This document shows, one piece after another, positions 44,570 through 56,090 of a DNA stretch of 64,000 nt. Where the stretch lies: positions 338,932,502 through 338,996,501 of the forward strand of contig NC_081414.1 of NCBI RefSeq assembly GCF_030272615.1. The letters are read 5' to 3'. The notes under the pieces are model-generated. The model saw only the letters and a program-made list of their open reading frames with translations. It was not told the origin of the DNA and did not search any database. The DNA is from Cryptomeria japonica. Lineage: Eukaryota > Streptophyta > Pinopsida > Cupressales > Cupressaceae. Made by a program: the position numbers and the translations under genes. How positions within the stretch are numbered: the stretch's first letter is position 1; every line of letters starts with the position of its first letter.

Positions 44570-45062
44570 CTGATTCGCAGATGGCCTGGCCAGCATTTTG
44601 TTTCATCTCGCGAAACGGTGAATTAGACTAACATGGCGTATTATGCACCTTTGTTGTTTTGTGGACTACGTGGCCAGCATTTTCTTTGGCCTTGCAAAAT
44701 GGCAAAAGCGACTAACATAGCATGTTTTGCATTTTTTCTATTTCATGGTCTCCGTGGCTGACATTTTCTTTGGCCTCATGAAATAGCGAAAGAAACTAAC
44801 ATGGCATGTTATGCGGCTTCATTGATTTGTAGGCTACGTTGCCGCCTTTTTCTTTGGCCTCACGAAATGGCAAAAGCTACTAACATGGTGTGTTATACAG
44901 CTTCACTGATTCGCAAGCTGCATGGCTGCCTTTTTCTTTGGCCTCACAAAAAGATGAAAGAGACTAAAATAGCGTGTTAGTCGAATTCACCATTTCGTGG
45001 ACTATGTGGCCGCCATTTCCTTTAGCCCCATGAAACGGCAAAAGTGACTAACACACAATTTC
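44570..45062. repeat. 84-bp tandem array, about six copies
   Basis: The anchor TTTTCTTTGGCCTC or a close variant recurs at about 44597, 44681, 44765, 44849, 44933 and 45016, giving spacings of 84, 84, 84, 84 and 83 bp. Each unit also holds an AAATGGCAAAAG-like word and ACTAACATGGCGTGTTA. Copies are diverged, so the array is old. It is not in any coding frame. A similar ACTAACATGCGTGTTAGT motif occurs near 63429. Confidence 0.8.
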
Positions 45063-46245
45063 GCGGTGCAAGAGAATGAACTGACCAGTCAAGTGGCTTA
45101 AAATATCCTCTATAAATGCCTTAAATTAAACAACCCAAAGCCTACATAATTAAAATCAATGAATTTTTTAATGAATCAAAATTTTAACTTTTGCAATATT
45201 GTAATCAATTTTAAGTACTAATATATTTAAATATTATATTAATAAAAAAAAATATAAAATACTAATATATATCAAGTTTAAGTTTACAATAGTGAAAAGT
45301 GAATAAATCGAATTTGTCTCCATATATCTTAGTTAAGAAAATGAAAATAAATTTATATCTTTAAAAATTTAAACTTGATTATACTTCTTATAAGTTAATT
45401 ATCCCATTTACACAACATTAAAAAACTAAAAAATTCAAAGATATATGAATAGTAAGCTATTTTTTTTCCTATAAACGTTGCCATCCACAGAAATGATACA
45501 ACTTATGATAAATACATTTTGCATTGACCTTAAAACTTATATGAAAAAATAACATGTTCAACAGATGCCACAGTCTCAAAAGTTCTACAATATGTTTCCA
45601 TGGCTACCAAAGCCTTCAAGACAAAAATCATAATAACCAAAGAAAAATTTATAGACAACAATTGATCTGGAGGTTCGAGATGCAGAATTAGTTGAAAATT
45701 AAAATTAAAATTTTCATATTCAAATTTTAGAATATTTTCTCACAGCCAGCTTATCATTTCAAATTCTGATGGTTGTGGTGACTCTTGATATTCTTGTACT
45801 TGTTTATATTCTAGATTTTGCAAATGAGAAGTTACTTTTTGGATTGCATACAACTCCCTTTTCGAGTTTGCATCCTTCTTGTACTGAGAATAATATCGCA
45901 GGTTTCCTACACCAGATATTATTGATTTTGATATCATTTGAACCCCTACCTCAATTCAGATCAACAATGGCAGTGGCTCTCTTGCTTTATTGTTATGCTC
46001 ATTTACAATGTTGTGACTAAAATAATACAATGCCAATGCCATTCACTGAGAATCTCATTTTCTCAATGTTATGTAGAGGGAGTTTGTTGCTACAAGCACC
46101 AACTCTAGTTACTACACGCAACTTCCTTGTCCACTATTATACCTTCAAATATTACACATACACATTTGCATCGCTGCCCTTTCACAAGATAATCAAATCT
46201 AGTCTCTAATCAAACATAGGGCATTTTGTATTTCCTAAATGCATA
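45063..46245. other. AT-rich stretch, no recognised gene
   Basis: Mostly A/T-rich intergenic DNA. I see no long open frame, LTR end or RNA gene. The last 150-200 bp may contain the decayed start of the PPR fragment that follows. Confidence 0.5.
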
Positions 46246-46472
46246 TTTTACAAAATAACCTTGTCAACATGTATGTCAAGTACGGGAATTTGGTGGATGC
46301 TCATTAAATTTTTGACGATATTAAAGAACAGACAGATTCTCATGGAATGTCATCATTACAGCTTATTGAAGGCATGGATTTCCTCATGAGGCATCGTCAC
46401 TATTTCACCAACTACAAAAAACAGATGCCCAACTTGATCAGCTTGCCTTTGTCACCATACTTCTAGCCTAAT
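46246..46472 (+). pseudogene. PPR (pentatricopeptide) gene fragment
   Basis: The translation gives NNLVNMYVKYGNLVDAH, then a stop, IFDDIKEQT, a one-base frameshift near 46330, RFSWNVIITAY, a stop, and RHGFPHEASSLFHQLQ followed by DQLAFVTILLA. This is the canonical order of PLS-class PPR repeats (NxLVxMYxKCGxLxxAxxVFD, then SWNxMIxxYxxHGxxxEAL). PPR proteins bind organelle RNA for editing or processing. Only about two repeats survive with two stops and a frameshift, so this is a dead fragment, possibly a retrocopy or gene scrap carried by mobile DNA. Confidence 0.7.
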
Positions 46473-48370
46473 GCAAAGGAAAATGTTAAATACAAATCAT
46501 AGATCAAAACAAAAATCCAAGAAAACTGCAAATTAGAGAAACCCAAAAGAAAATTACTTATTATACAAAAGCCTAGAACCAGACAACAGATTAAGTAAAG
46601 CTAAACTATAATTTAAGATTTCTTGGGATCAATAGTCATGCCTTTTTGTAGTGAGAATAAGCATAGCATATGGTAGTAGCTCTTTTCTCCTGGGCCCATT
46701 ATCTCTCGAGTTGCCCTCCACTCATTTTCTTTGAAATGTTCAGCCACATCTTGCAAATTTGTGTTTGAAAAGCACAATAAAATGAAAATAGTATGCTAGA
46801 GTAGCAGAAGAGGAATTTAAAACAAATATTTTTGAATTGTACACCTCCATTTTTTTTGAAACCCACAAAAAATGCATGCTAAAAAAAAAGTGAATTTTAC
46901 CATTCACTGACCAACATGGGCATGGGAAGCCATGATTATTGGAGCATGGCCTTTGTTCATGACGAAGAAATTATCCTTTTTGCTAAAACAATATCCCTAT
47001 AGCATAGAAGGAATTCAACCTGGCAAAAATCATATTTCATCGAATGTCAACAGCATACCAGCTTTCATGGCTCGACTCTAGGAATCCAGACCTAACACCT
47101 TCTTTCATGGCTCCAACTGTAGTGATCTAGAATGGAAAAATGAATACAAGATTCATTTTTAGGAATTTTAATTATTTTTGAAATGTTTGGGCAGGAGAGA
47201 AATTTCAAATATTTTTGAAATGTTGAACGGGAAAGAAATTTCAAAACAATTTTTTTGGTGCATTGAAAACGGCACTACCATGCATTTCAAACAGTGACTG
47301 TCGTCTGACAAAAGTAGTTGTGCCTGTGACTGTGACCATGAGAACAGTCGAAAAATGTTAGCCATGTGCAAATGCTTTATGTCAACCGCAAAATGGCAAT
47401 ATGCCTCCATGTCATTAGAAGCCCGATGGTGGGTCTCATGATATCATGCGAGGGCATGCCAATTTGGAGCTGCACATCATGTCATGGCATGCCATTTTGG
47501 AGCTAGAATAGCTACATCCTTTCACATAGGGGTTCGAATAAGCCCTTACCCATTTTTGAAAGTTTATTTAAAAAATTAAATAACCTTTTCTTAAAAGGTC
47601 CCACATAGCCCCTTGTGCCATCAATTTTTTTTGTTATAAAATTCAAAGTGATGTTGTGTACTAGCATGCATACCTTAGGCCTGCGTCTATTTTCCTCGGC
47701 TTTTGTGATGTTCAGGTGCTCCTGCTAAGTTAAGTGGTGGTTTTGGAAAACAATTAATTTTGGTAGTTTATGTATATTTGGCTACAACTAAATTATTTGG
47801 AGTTCTCTTAATTTGGCAAGCCTTTAAAATAATTGGTTGTTTATATAAAGTTGGCAGACTTTTGAATTTAGTGATATTTCACCAAATTTGGCAGAGGTTC
47901 CGTTGGAGGATTTCATTTTGCATCTGAATTTTGGAAGGTCATATCTTGGGCATCCGGTGGAATTTTTTAGTGCAATGTTTTTTTATTTGGGGCAGAATTT
48001 TGAGCTCTTCATAGTGGTATGATTGGTTTTTTCTCAAGTGATCCGTATTTTCCAAAAAATCAATTTTTTCATCAAATCTTAAGGACAATCCTCATTTTTC
48101 CAACTTCAAATGGACATAGCTTTCACATATGACCTCGGATCAAGGTAATTGTTTTTTTGAAAGTTGATTTTTTTTTAGCACTATCCATTGTGCTATTTTT
48201 AGGTTGTAATTCTAATATTATATTGTATCTTCAATATTTGAGTCCATATTTGGATATTGTAAAACACTGGAAAAACTCCATAATTGTAAATGCACTAATT
48301 ATAAAGTGCCACCATCATAGTTTTATTGGGGGATCTTTTATTTAGAGAATTTGGGGGGGTGATCTTGTGG
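46473..48370. other. Unassigned stretch
   Basis: Nothing coding is recognisable. It contains a local duplication of a GGCATGCCA(A/T)TTTGGAGCT word near 47454 and 47487 and a T-rich part near 47980-48180. It probably includes decayed LTR or leader sequence of the copia remnant H, but I find no LTR start or primer site. Confidence 0.4.
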
Positions 48371-48374
48371 TGAT

Positions 48375-49920
48375 TTGGTTTCTCGTGTTCTATTGGGAAA
48401 AACTCAAATTGAACTCCTAACTCCATATAATTATGAAACATTGAAAAAATCAGTATGGAATTATCTATGGGAAAAAGGTTGCACTGGCTATGTCAAAGAA
48501 ACTATTCCTGCACCTACTGATGCTAATGCTCTTCAAGCATGGGAGATCAATCGTGAGAGATATCTTGGATACATTTTTTCACGAGTCTCTTTTGATTTAC
48601 AATTTCATCTTGAATCATGCAAGACACCAAAGGAGGCTTGGGAGACTCTTGAAAATTTATATGGTAAAACTGACAAGATTAGGATTTATCAGATTGATAA
48701 TGATCTGATGAATCTTGATCTTGAAATTTTCAACAACATCCAAGATTATATCTCCAAGATAAAGCAACTAAGAACAGAGTTAACAGATTGCAAGATTACT
48801 AAGGAGGATTTACAATTGATTCTCAATGTGTTATCCAAGCTTGGTCCCGAGTATTATGTGTTTGTTTCTAGCTTTCATACCAACAAGGTTTCTATGGGAA
48901 CTGCATATGTACAACCCACTTTTGATGCATTTTCAGATCTTCTAATCCAAGAGGAAGCGAAGCTAATTCAAATGGGCATAATCAAAAGTTCCAAGTCACA
49001 AGCATTGAGTTCTAGTGAACCTAAGGTAAAGAAAGAATCGGGGTATGTTGATCAAAAATAAAAGAATAAAAAGAACAAGCCACATAAAGAATCCGAGTCC
49101 TCTTCCTCGAAAAAGGAGTCATCTAAAAAGGAGAAGTCCACTTGTGCATATTGCAAGAAATCTGGGCATGATGAACATCAATGTTATTTGAAACAAATTG
49201 ATGAGTTGAAGAATCTTTTAGCAAAGAATAAAATCAATCTACCATCAACTATGTCAAAGGATTCATCATATTCATCTAATGTAAAGTCAGAGAAACAAAA
49301 GGGGAAATCACTTGTTGCAATCACATATTCTAAGTGAGGGAGATGGATCCTTGATTTTGGAGCTTCAGATCATATGGCTTCATCACAAGATATGTTCTCT
49401 TCATTTGAAACATGTTTGTCACCAAACATTTTGATGGCTAATAACACATATATGTGTGTTTGTGGGAGGGTCTATTGACATAGATGAAGGATCATTCAAT
49501 GATGTCCTTTGTGTGCCCTCATTGTCAACAAATATCCTTTCTATCTATTAGATCACACATGGTGGGGAAGGGAAAAGTGTTGAGTTATCTCCAGATTCTG
49601 TGATTTTTCAGGATTTGTATAGCAGAGATACGATTGCAGTTGGGGAGGTAGATCATCAATCTTGAGTATACACCTTCTCACATTTTTTCTCTAATATTCC
49701 TTTAGTTGGCGTACACACTTAGGCATCTAGTGTGGACACTTTTGAGGAGATTAAATATGGTCAAGTAAATCTTAGTATTATTTCAACTGAGGTTCAAGAG
49801 ACATGTGCTGATACTTCATCTCCTCCATCAATTGTTGCTTCTAAGGATACTTGTGTTGCTACATTACTTGTGATATAGTGCAATAGGATATACATTGTCT
49901 TCCAGACACAGCTACTTGAA
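48375..49920 (+). pseudogene. Copia remnant H: gag and protease
   Basis: The frame from 48375 reads RVLLGKTQIELLTPYNYETL, the start of a Retrofit/Ale-like copia gag, then the capsid domain (CKTPKEAWETLENLYGKTDK; ISKIKQLRTELTDCKITKED). TAA follows at 49059, a Lys/Ser hinge, one knuckle (CAYCKKSGHDEHQC, near 49144) and the protease site WILDFGASDHM, where DSG has become DFG. After a frameshift near 49460 come DVLCVPSLSTNILSIY and DLYSRDTIAVGEVDHQS, the pre-integrase part. Integrase, reverse transcriptase and RNase H are absent. No 5' LTR or primer site is visible. Confidence 0.78.
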
Positions 49921-49928
49921 ATGATTAC

Positions 49929-50702
49929 TTGACAGACATTGCAGGTTTGTTTTGTGAGTCTTATCTTGTAGACTTGGAGGACACTATTGAGTGCATACAT
50001 CTTCTCTTTGGTGAAGTCACTTTGTCTTCTTCAGATGTTGAGGGGGGGCCTTCTTACCCTCTTGTTCACTACCCACATGATCATTCCTCTCATTTTGACT
50101 TGACTATGGTCACTATTGAGCAGCATTTGGAGGAGGCACCTTTGTCTTCAGAGATGATACCTTTGTCTTTAGATTTTGTTCTACATACATCTCTACTAGG
50201 TTCTGGATTGTCATCTTCTGCAGTGTGGCCTAGAACACCTGGTTTGATGATAAAAAATTTTGGCATCAACATGGCGATACCTAAGCAGAGTTTAGAAACT
50301 TCATACATTTTGCACCATCTTCTTACATCTTTCTTTCAGGAATGGGAAGACAGTCTTCATGCACCTTTGGTGATGTTTCTTCCTAAGGGGAGGAATGTTG
50401 TTCGACGATCGTGGTCCATTTTTTATATCCAATTTCAAGCATCAACCATTGGTACAGTTGGCTACTTTGAGGAAGGATACATAATCTTTCTCATCCTTTC
50501 TATTTCAGAGGGGATTTCTTCCTTGCATAGGATTCTTTCTTATGTTGGAAAATTTATTTTTTCTCTCTTTTGGGGAGGATTTTTGTCCCACTGGGTTTTC
50601 TCCTTTTCTCCATTTGTGAGACATTTTTTTGTACATGGGTACCTAACATGGCCATGTAGCCGGGACCCATATTTGCATCTTTGTATCTTTTCACCCACCT
50701 AA
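49929..50702 (+). CDS. Open frame of unknown function at the 3' end of copia remnant H
   Basis: 257 codons open to TAA at 50700-50702, ending 19 bases before the LTR of H and lying where integrase to RNase H would be. The first half is acidic and Ser/Leu-rich, with SEMIPLSLDFVLHTSLLGSG. The second half has hydrophobic aromatic stretches (FIFSLFWGGFLSHWVFSF) that could be one or two membrane segments. I recognise no family. It may be an element-borne extra gene, a remnant of the variable linker before reverse transcriptase, or a chance open frame. The call as coding is weak. Confidence 0.35.
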   Translation: MTDIAGLFCESYLVDLEDTIECIHLLFGEVTLSSSDVEGGPSYPLVHYPHDHSSHFDLTMVTIEQHLEEAPLSSEMIPLSLDFVLHTSLLGSGLSSSAVWPRTPGLMIKNFGINMAIPKQSLETSYILHHLLTSFFQEWEDSLHAPLVMFLPKGRNVVRRSWSIFYIQFQASTIGTVGYFEEGYIIFLILSISEGISSLHRILSYVGKFIFSLFWGGFLSHWVFSFSPFVRHFFVHGYLTWPCSRDPYLHLCIFSPT

Positions 50703-50720
50703 GCTATGCTTAAGGGGGGG

Positions 50721-51285
50721 TGTTAGTGTAGGTTTTTAATATTTATTTTTCCTACACATTATTAAGCATACTTAGGTTAATAAGGGGCATGGTTTATATG
50801 AGGACATGTGACATAGTCCTACATTTACATGTGTCATTCATACCCATATTTGGGTGGTTGAATGTCACACCCTCTTTTGGACTCATATGCCACCTCCACA
50901 TAACCATTTATTTTGCCCCCACCTAAGTTGGTTTGCCACATGTTTGTCCCTACTTGAGTTGGTTTGCCACATGTTTGGCATTGGCCAAGTAGGCACAACT
51001 CCCACCTAATTTGGTTATTTGGGAGTTATTATTCCTATTGGAATTGTGCCCACATTTTCCTATATAATCAACACTCACCTCTCCCTTATGAGCTAATTCA
51101 GAGCTAACTCAGATGAGTTCATATCAGCTCAGTCAGTATAAGGGAGTGTTGATCATTATTGTATAATTTTGAGTGTGATAATATCATTATTCAGTTATTG
51201 CACCATATTGCAGCATTCATACTCTCTTTTGCTCTCATGTAGAAAGTTGATCTTGGTTTTGCAAGTGATCCTAGGAGATTGAGTC
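50721..51285 (+). repeat. 3' LTR of copia remnant H
   Basis: AAGGGGGGG at 50712-50720 is a polypurine tract and TGTTAGTGTAGG starts the LTR. A TATA box (TATATAA, 51061-51067) is followed by CACTCACCTCTCCC and GAGCTAA repeats. The end is not certain; sequence typical of the LTR runs to about 51285. No 5' partner was found. Confidence 0.6.
51061..51067 (+). promoter_or_regulatory. TATA box in LTR of remnant H
   Basis: TATATAA after CATTTTCC lies about 340 bp into the LTR, a standard plant core-promoter setting. Confidence 0.5.
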
Positions 51286-51350
51286 CATCAGTGACTCTGA
51301 TAGGTTGAAATTGAAGAAGAGCCAAAAAAGCTTCACAAAGGACAATTTAC

Positions 51351-52063
51351 TTGACAAATAAGGAGGACAAACTCATATGGGCCCCATCTACAAATGGAAA
51401 TTATACAATCCAAAACTGTTATTCAGCACTCCAACTCATGATAAACCAACAACAGACCCACATAGCTCTTTCCTTTTGTTGGAATAATGTAATCATGCTG
51501 AAAGAAGGGTGTTTCTCTTGGTTGGAATTAAAGAAAAGAATCCTTACTAGCGACAAGCTTGCCAAGCTTCAGATAGCACAACAATTTAAATGTGTACTAT
51601 GCGACCAGGAATTTGAAAACATGGATCATTTATTTATCCAATGTCCCTTTGCACACCAATGTTGGTGTTTTGTTATGATAAAATTAGATCTATGCCCTTA
51701 CCAAACACAATTTGGGAGATCTTTCAAAAATGGCCCATTCTCTTCAAATATTCTTTTTTTCTCATGTATATGGACAGTCATTCCAGCTATAGTCATATGG
51801 TCAATATGGTGGGAACAAAACAAGAGTATTTTTAGACAACATACCTCACCCATAGAGAAGTGTTTTGTGAAATAGAAAATTCAATCACCGAGCTAGTGAA
51901 CACCTATGTGCAGAAACATCAGAAGAGTATTGCATTGTTCACTTTGTGGGATGGTGAGCTAATAAAAAAATGGAAGGGTATATGTCTACCAGCCAATGGT
52001 AACCAATCTTCGGTAGGTGAATCAAGGAATGATAAAGAACATACAGTTTGGCAACCCCCTTAA
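51351..52063 (+). pseudogene. LINE zf-RVT domain (after reverse transcriptase)
   Basis: KLIWAPSTNGNYTIQNCYSA, then CFSWLELKKRILTSDKLAKL, CVLCDQEFENMDHLFIQCPF and CWCFV match the zinc-binding zf-RVT domain that follows reverse transcriptase in plant LINEs. A frameshift near 51870 moves to a frame with FTLWDGELIKKWKG that leads into RNase H. The reverse transcriptase itself is missing upstream. Confidence 0.78.
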
Positions 52064-52541
52064 CTCGATTTTACAAATCTCAACTTTGATGGAGCTTCAA
52101 GGGGTAATCCAGGTGAGTCAAGGGCGGGAGTGTGTACTAGAAATCATTTAGGGGAATTATTAGCTTTCAAATCTTCTTCACTACCCCAAGGAACAAAAAA
52201 TCTTGCAGAAACCCAAGCTCTTCTATATGGGTATCACTAGAAAAAAAATGAGGATTCACAAAATACATATTGAAGGTGATTCCACTTTGATCACCAATGC
52301 ATGCAAACTCAAAAAATCATCTAACTAGCATATTAGCTATGTTCTTAATCAAATATGAGATATACTAAATTCTTTTGAAACATATACCATTTAACATTCA
52401 TTTAGTGAGGGAAAAAAATTGGCAGATGGGCTGGCAAATATGGGGTGTGACTGTGTGGAAGTCGAATCAATTAATGGGAGCATGGATTTTAATTTATTCC
52501 CTCACCTTCAGCAAATTCTAAATGATGATAAGGGCAATTAA
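52064..52541 (+). pseudogene. LINE RNase H domain
   Basis: NFDGASRGNPGESRAGVCTR, then GTKNLAETQALLYG and, after a frameshift near 52240, HIEGDSTLITNACK and KLADGLANMGCDCVEVES give the RVT_3-type RNase H order (D, E, D and the closing HxxxE/ADxLAN region). It would degrade RNA in RNA-DNA hybrids. Stops at about 52237, 52327 and 52365 kill it. Confidence 0.75.
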
Positions 52542-52595
52542 ATAATCATGACAAGGTGATATGAATAATAACCTTCGATTTGAAGTTTAGGTTCA

Positions 52596-52873
52596 TATCA
52601 ACTATTGTAAAGGCTAATTATTACGCATTTGTGGGTGCTCCTTTCATAGCTACAGACGCTCATGTAGACTAAAGGCCAAATGCTCCACCATTTACATGTA
52701 CTAATTTGTAGGCATGTGGTGGGTTCTTCACACTTATCAGTTATCGTAAAGGCTCATTATAACACACATGCGAGCGCTTCTTTCATAGCTACGACCATTC
52801 GTGTAGACTAAAGGCCAAATGCTCCACCACTTTCACATGTAGAAATGTGTAGACATGTGGCGGGTTCTTCACA
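52596..52873. repeat. 139-bp tandem duplication downstream of LINE RNase H
   Basis: 52596-52734 and 52735-52873 are diverged head-to-tail copies, sharing AAAGGCCAAATGCTCCACCA and GTGGGTTCTTCACAC (one base varies). It probably lies in the LINE 3' region. Confidence 0.75.
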
Positions 52874-52999
52874 CATATGCCATCACCCAACTAACTAGAT
52901 AAATAAGGCTTGGTACCTGGTATTGTATCCACATAATTATTGGAAATAGTGAAATCTAATGGAAGTTGTATGAAGACAAAATTACTATGAAGGAAGTGG

Positions 53000-53839
53000 T
53001 TCTCTAGCTAATGAGAAGGTACAATTCTGAGTAATGAGCAATTACAGAAGAAGGAAAACGGAGGAATTGAGGTGTTAGCCGAAGTAACTCACATAGAATT
53101 CAAAATTTGTCATACAATGAGAAGCTTCAATAGAGGAATTGCAGGTGCAAGATGGACTACAAGCCACGAAACTATAGAGTCATGATCTCAATGGTAGATT
53201 GGGAGCACCCATATTTAGGCCACATCACTGATGAAATACTAGGACAAGTTTTTCATGCTCAAAGTAACCACACAAGGAGAAGTGTGAAAAGGATTATAGT
53301 CTAGAGGAAATCCTATTTCCCTAGGCAAGTAGGCTTATCTTCCCCTCCCAATTAGTGTCAATTTTTCTCTCAAATGCACTAGACCTTCTACAGTCGTTAG
53401 AATTATTGGAAATTATAGCCGAAAGAGTGGCACATGATGTCTATCTTCCTGCCAACAAATTAATCTTTGTTGTTCAAAAGTATAATATGTGGGAGGGTGA
53501 AGCTGAAATAGGAGGTCTTTTCCAAGGTATTTACTCCAAAATGGGCATGCATATGTTTCACTATATGATAGCATCAAAAAAACCCTAGAAATGAAGAATT
53601 TTAGGTTTCTTCAAATGTCACTGGATAAATACCATAGAACCTTTGGTTGTGATTTAGTTGACAACACCAAGAAAAAGGTCAATGCTTTGCTAATGCTGGT
53701 AAGCAATGAAAAGACCAGAGAAGCAACTCGGCTTCAACAACAAGTTGTTCTTGACCTCAATGCTATGTCGAGAATGGGGGACCCCCAATTTGGTCAGGAT
53801 GATATACAAGATAGAGTTATGCCTGCAAAAGGAGCTTAA
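53000..53839 (+). pseudogene. Unassigned decayed frame downstream of LINE RNase H
   Basis: Broken frames give YRVMISMVDWEHPYLGHITD, then EIIAERVAHDVYLPANKLIF, MWEGEAEIGGLFQGIYSK, and after TAG 53586 RTFGCDLVDNTKKKVNALLM with a helical end to TAA 53837. The composition is protein-like and codon positions look coding, but I do not recognise a family. It may be part of a LINE-linked gene, like the frame at 58739-60759, or a separate element. Confidence 0.35.
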
Positions 53840-54719
53840 GAACAACTGGATGTGAATTTTGTGGCTCCAGTAGCCATGGAAGAATGATCAACAACCAATA
53901 TGCTATTTTTTTTTTTTAACCATGCCTCCAATTTTGTATCATGAACAAAACATGGGGTTAGTGATGTGTTAAATGCTTCTCTTTTTCATAAAAGGGTTAT
54001 GTTTGTGGGGGATGAAGGAGGTGTTTTATAGGAGCAACTGCATGAGAATGTTACTCTACCAGATGTTATGGAAGAATAACAGTTTTCTCCTATGGTCCCT
54101 TGACTCCAATTTTGATGTGGAATATGCTCTCACATCATCAGATACATCAAGTGGATTTTGTGGGGAATTTTTGTATTAACGGCTACCTGGTTTTTTAGCA
54201 TATTCCACAATTTATCCCACTTTGGTCATGCCTAGTTGGCCTCCTCTCTGACTGGTTTTTTCTTCACGATTATGTTTGTCAGCTCCTTGCAAATTTTGGT
54301 CAACGACATTGGGGTTTTTGGCTTCCAAAAGGAAAAAAATTCATTTGAATTTACCCCATCTTTGTATGGTCATATGCCATTTTGTACTTTTCACATATGT
54401 AAGCTTAGTATAGTTTGTAATTAAGAATTGTAATTGAGATTTTCTTATCAAATCTCAAATTCGAATTGTAAAATTTGTCAAAATTTAGAGCTATAACCAG
54501 AGGTTTTCTTGTCGGCTCTTTCCTCCTAGTATGCTCTTTGAACCATCTTTTTTAACCTTATATCTTATATCAATATATTAGTGGCTTGCCACTTTTGCCT
54601 AAAAAAAAAGTTGAAAAAAAATTAAAATGATATTTTTAGATTTATTTTATCTATAATATATATATAACTAATAAATGTAATATATAACACTCTGATAAGG
54701 CTGAAAGGGTTGAAGAGAC

Positions 54720-55260
54720 AAATGGCCTTCTTAGGGTAAGTAAAGATCATTAGGCTGCAATGTATAATTGTATTTCCTCATAAATTAGTCATTAGGGCAG
54801 CTATGCGAGTCCTGGGGGAGGATTATATCCACAATGAGGATAGGGCTAGGGAAAATTCTGATATAGCATCCATGTTTCTGGCAACAAACATGCATTTTGA
54901 GCCAGATAGAGAGGTTGTGAAGAAATTGTTTTGTAATGTGTTTATTAAGGACCTTCAAGGGGAGCTTGATCGGGTTATGGTCAACATCTCTGAGGAGCTA
55001 ACTATCCCAAAACCAAGGCATTATGATTTTCTTGTATGAAAAAGCAACCATGTGCCCAGATTCCCATTTCTAGTTGTTGAAGATAGGGAGAGCTTTAAGA
55101 TGAGGTGACCCATTATTGCCCGCAATCTGAATTTCATGTCTTGGCTTCTACATGTTAAAAGGCCCAATTATAGGAAAGGAACCGGTTTTCTCTTTATCTT
55201 CGGGAGGATGAGGCAAATTTTGGAGAAGATGGGCTGGAAATAGCGAATGCTAAATAGCTA
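54720..55260 (+). pseudogene. Unassigned decayed frame in LINE remnant 2
   Basis: One frame reads RVLGEDYIHNEDRARENSDI, then MFLATNMHFEPDREVVKKLF and MVNISEELTIPKPRHYDFLV before TGA 55037, and continues with FPFLVVEDRESFKMR and RNLNFMSWLLHVKRPNYRKG. It looks once-coding but matches nothing I can name. Confidence 0.35.
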
Positions 55261-55769
55261 TTGCAGAGGAATCCCCCTCTGAGAGAAGGGGAAGCTCTTC
55301 TCTAAATCGAGTATCATAAGAATTATAGCAAGCTTCTTCAGGTTTTTTTGAATATGATGACATTATGCCAGTTTTGGGTTTAAGCAATAGCTAACTGTGC
55401 TTAGAATCTTCCTTTTACAGACTTGTATAGGTTTGTGGCTTTAATATGGACATTTGGATAGGTAATAGATAGGATGGCCTTTTAGTGGATTATTTGGGCT
55501 CTTTTTGTAGACTCTATTTTGGATATTGTTAAAAGCGACTAGTCATGTATACAAATTATGGATTAATTAATATAGTTAGTTTTCTATCATGCGATGTCTA
55601 TATGTATTCTAGTTTGTCTATTCTACATCTTTATTTTCTTGATTAAACTCAAGATTAGGTATGTTTTTGGAAACTAGATGGATACCTGTATACATATTCT
55701 TTTTTTTTCATCATATGGCTTTTGTTATGTTTATCTTTTATATCTTTCCTTTTATATATACATATATTC

Positions 55770-56090
<321 letters not shown>

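Larger units (their letters stand above)
51310..54612 (+). mobile_element. LINE remnant 1: zf-RVT, RNase H, extra downstream frame, poly(A)
   Basis: A 5'-truncated plant non-LTR retrotransposon. It begins within the zf-RVT region, continues into an RNase H domain, a 139-bp duplication and a further decayed frame, and ends in GCTTGCCACTTTTGCCTAAAAAAAAA near 54584-54609, a typical LINE tail. The TTTTCTTGTCGGCTCTTTCC stretch upstream of the tail recurs in diverged form before the tail of remnant 2 (about 56797). Whether everything between RNase H and the tail belongs to the LINE is inference. Confidence 0.6.

Noticed and set aside
43899-45062. CRISPR-like spacing in repeated segments
   Set aside because: Units are contiguous tandem repeats without unique spacers, in eukaryotic nuclear DNA.
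49929-50702. Envelope gene in copia remnant H
   Set aside because: Hydrophobic stretches alone do not support it. No signal peptide, cleavage site or family motif was seen, so it is left as unknown.
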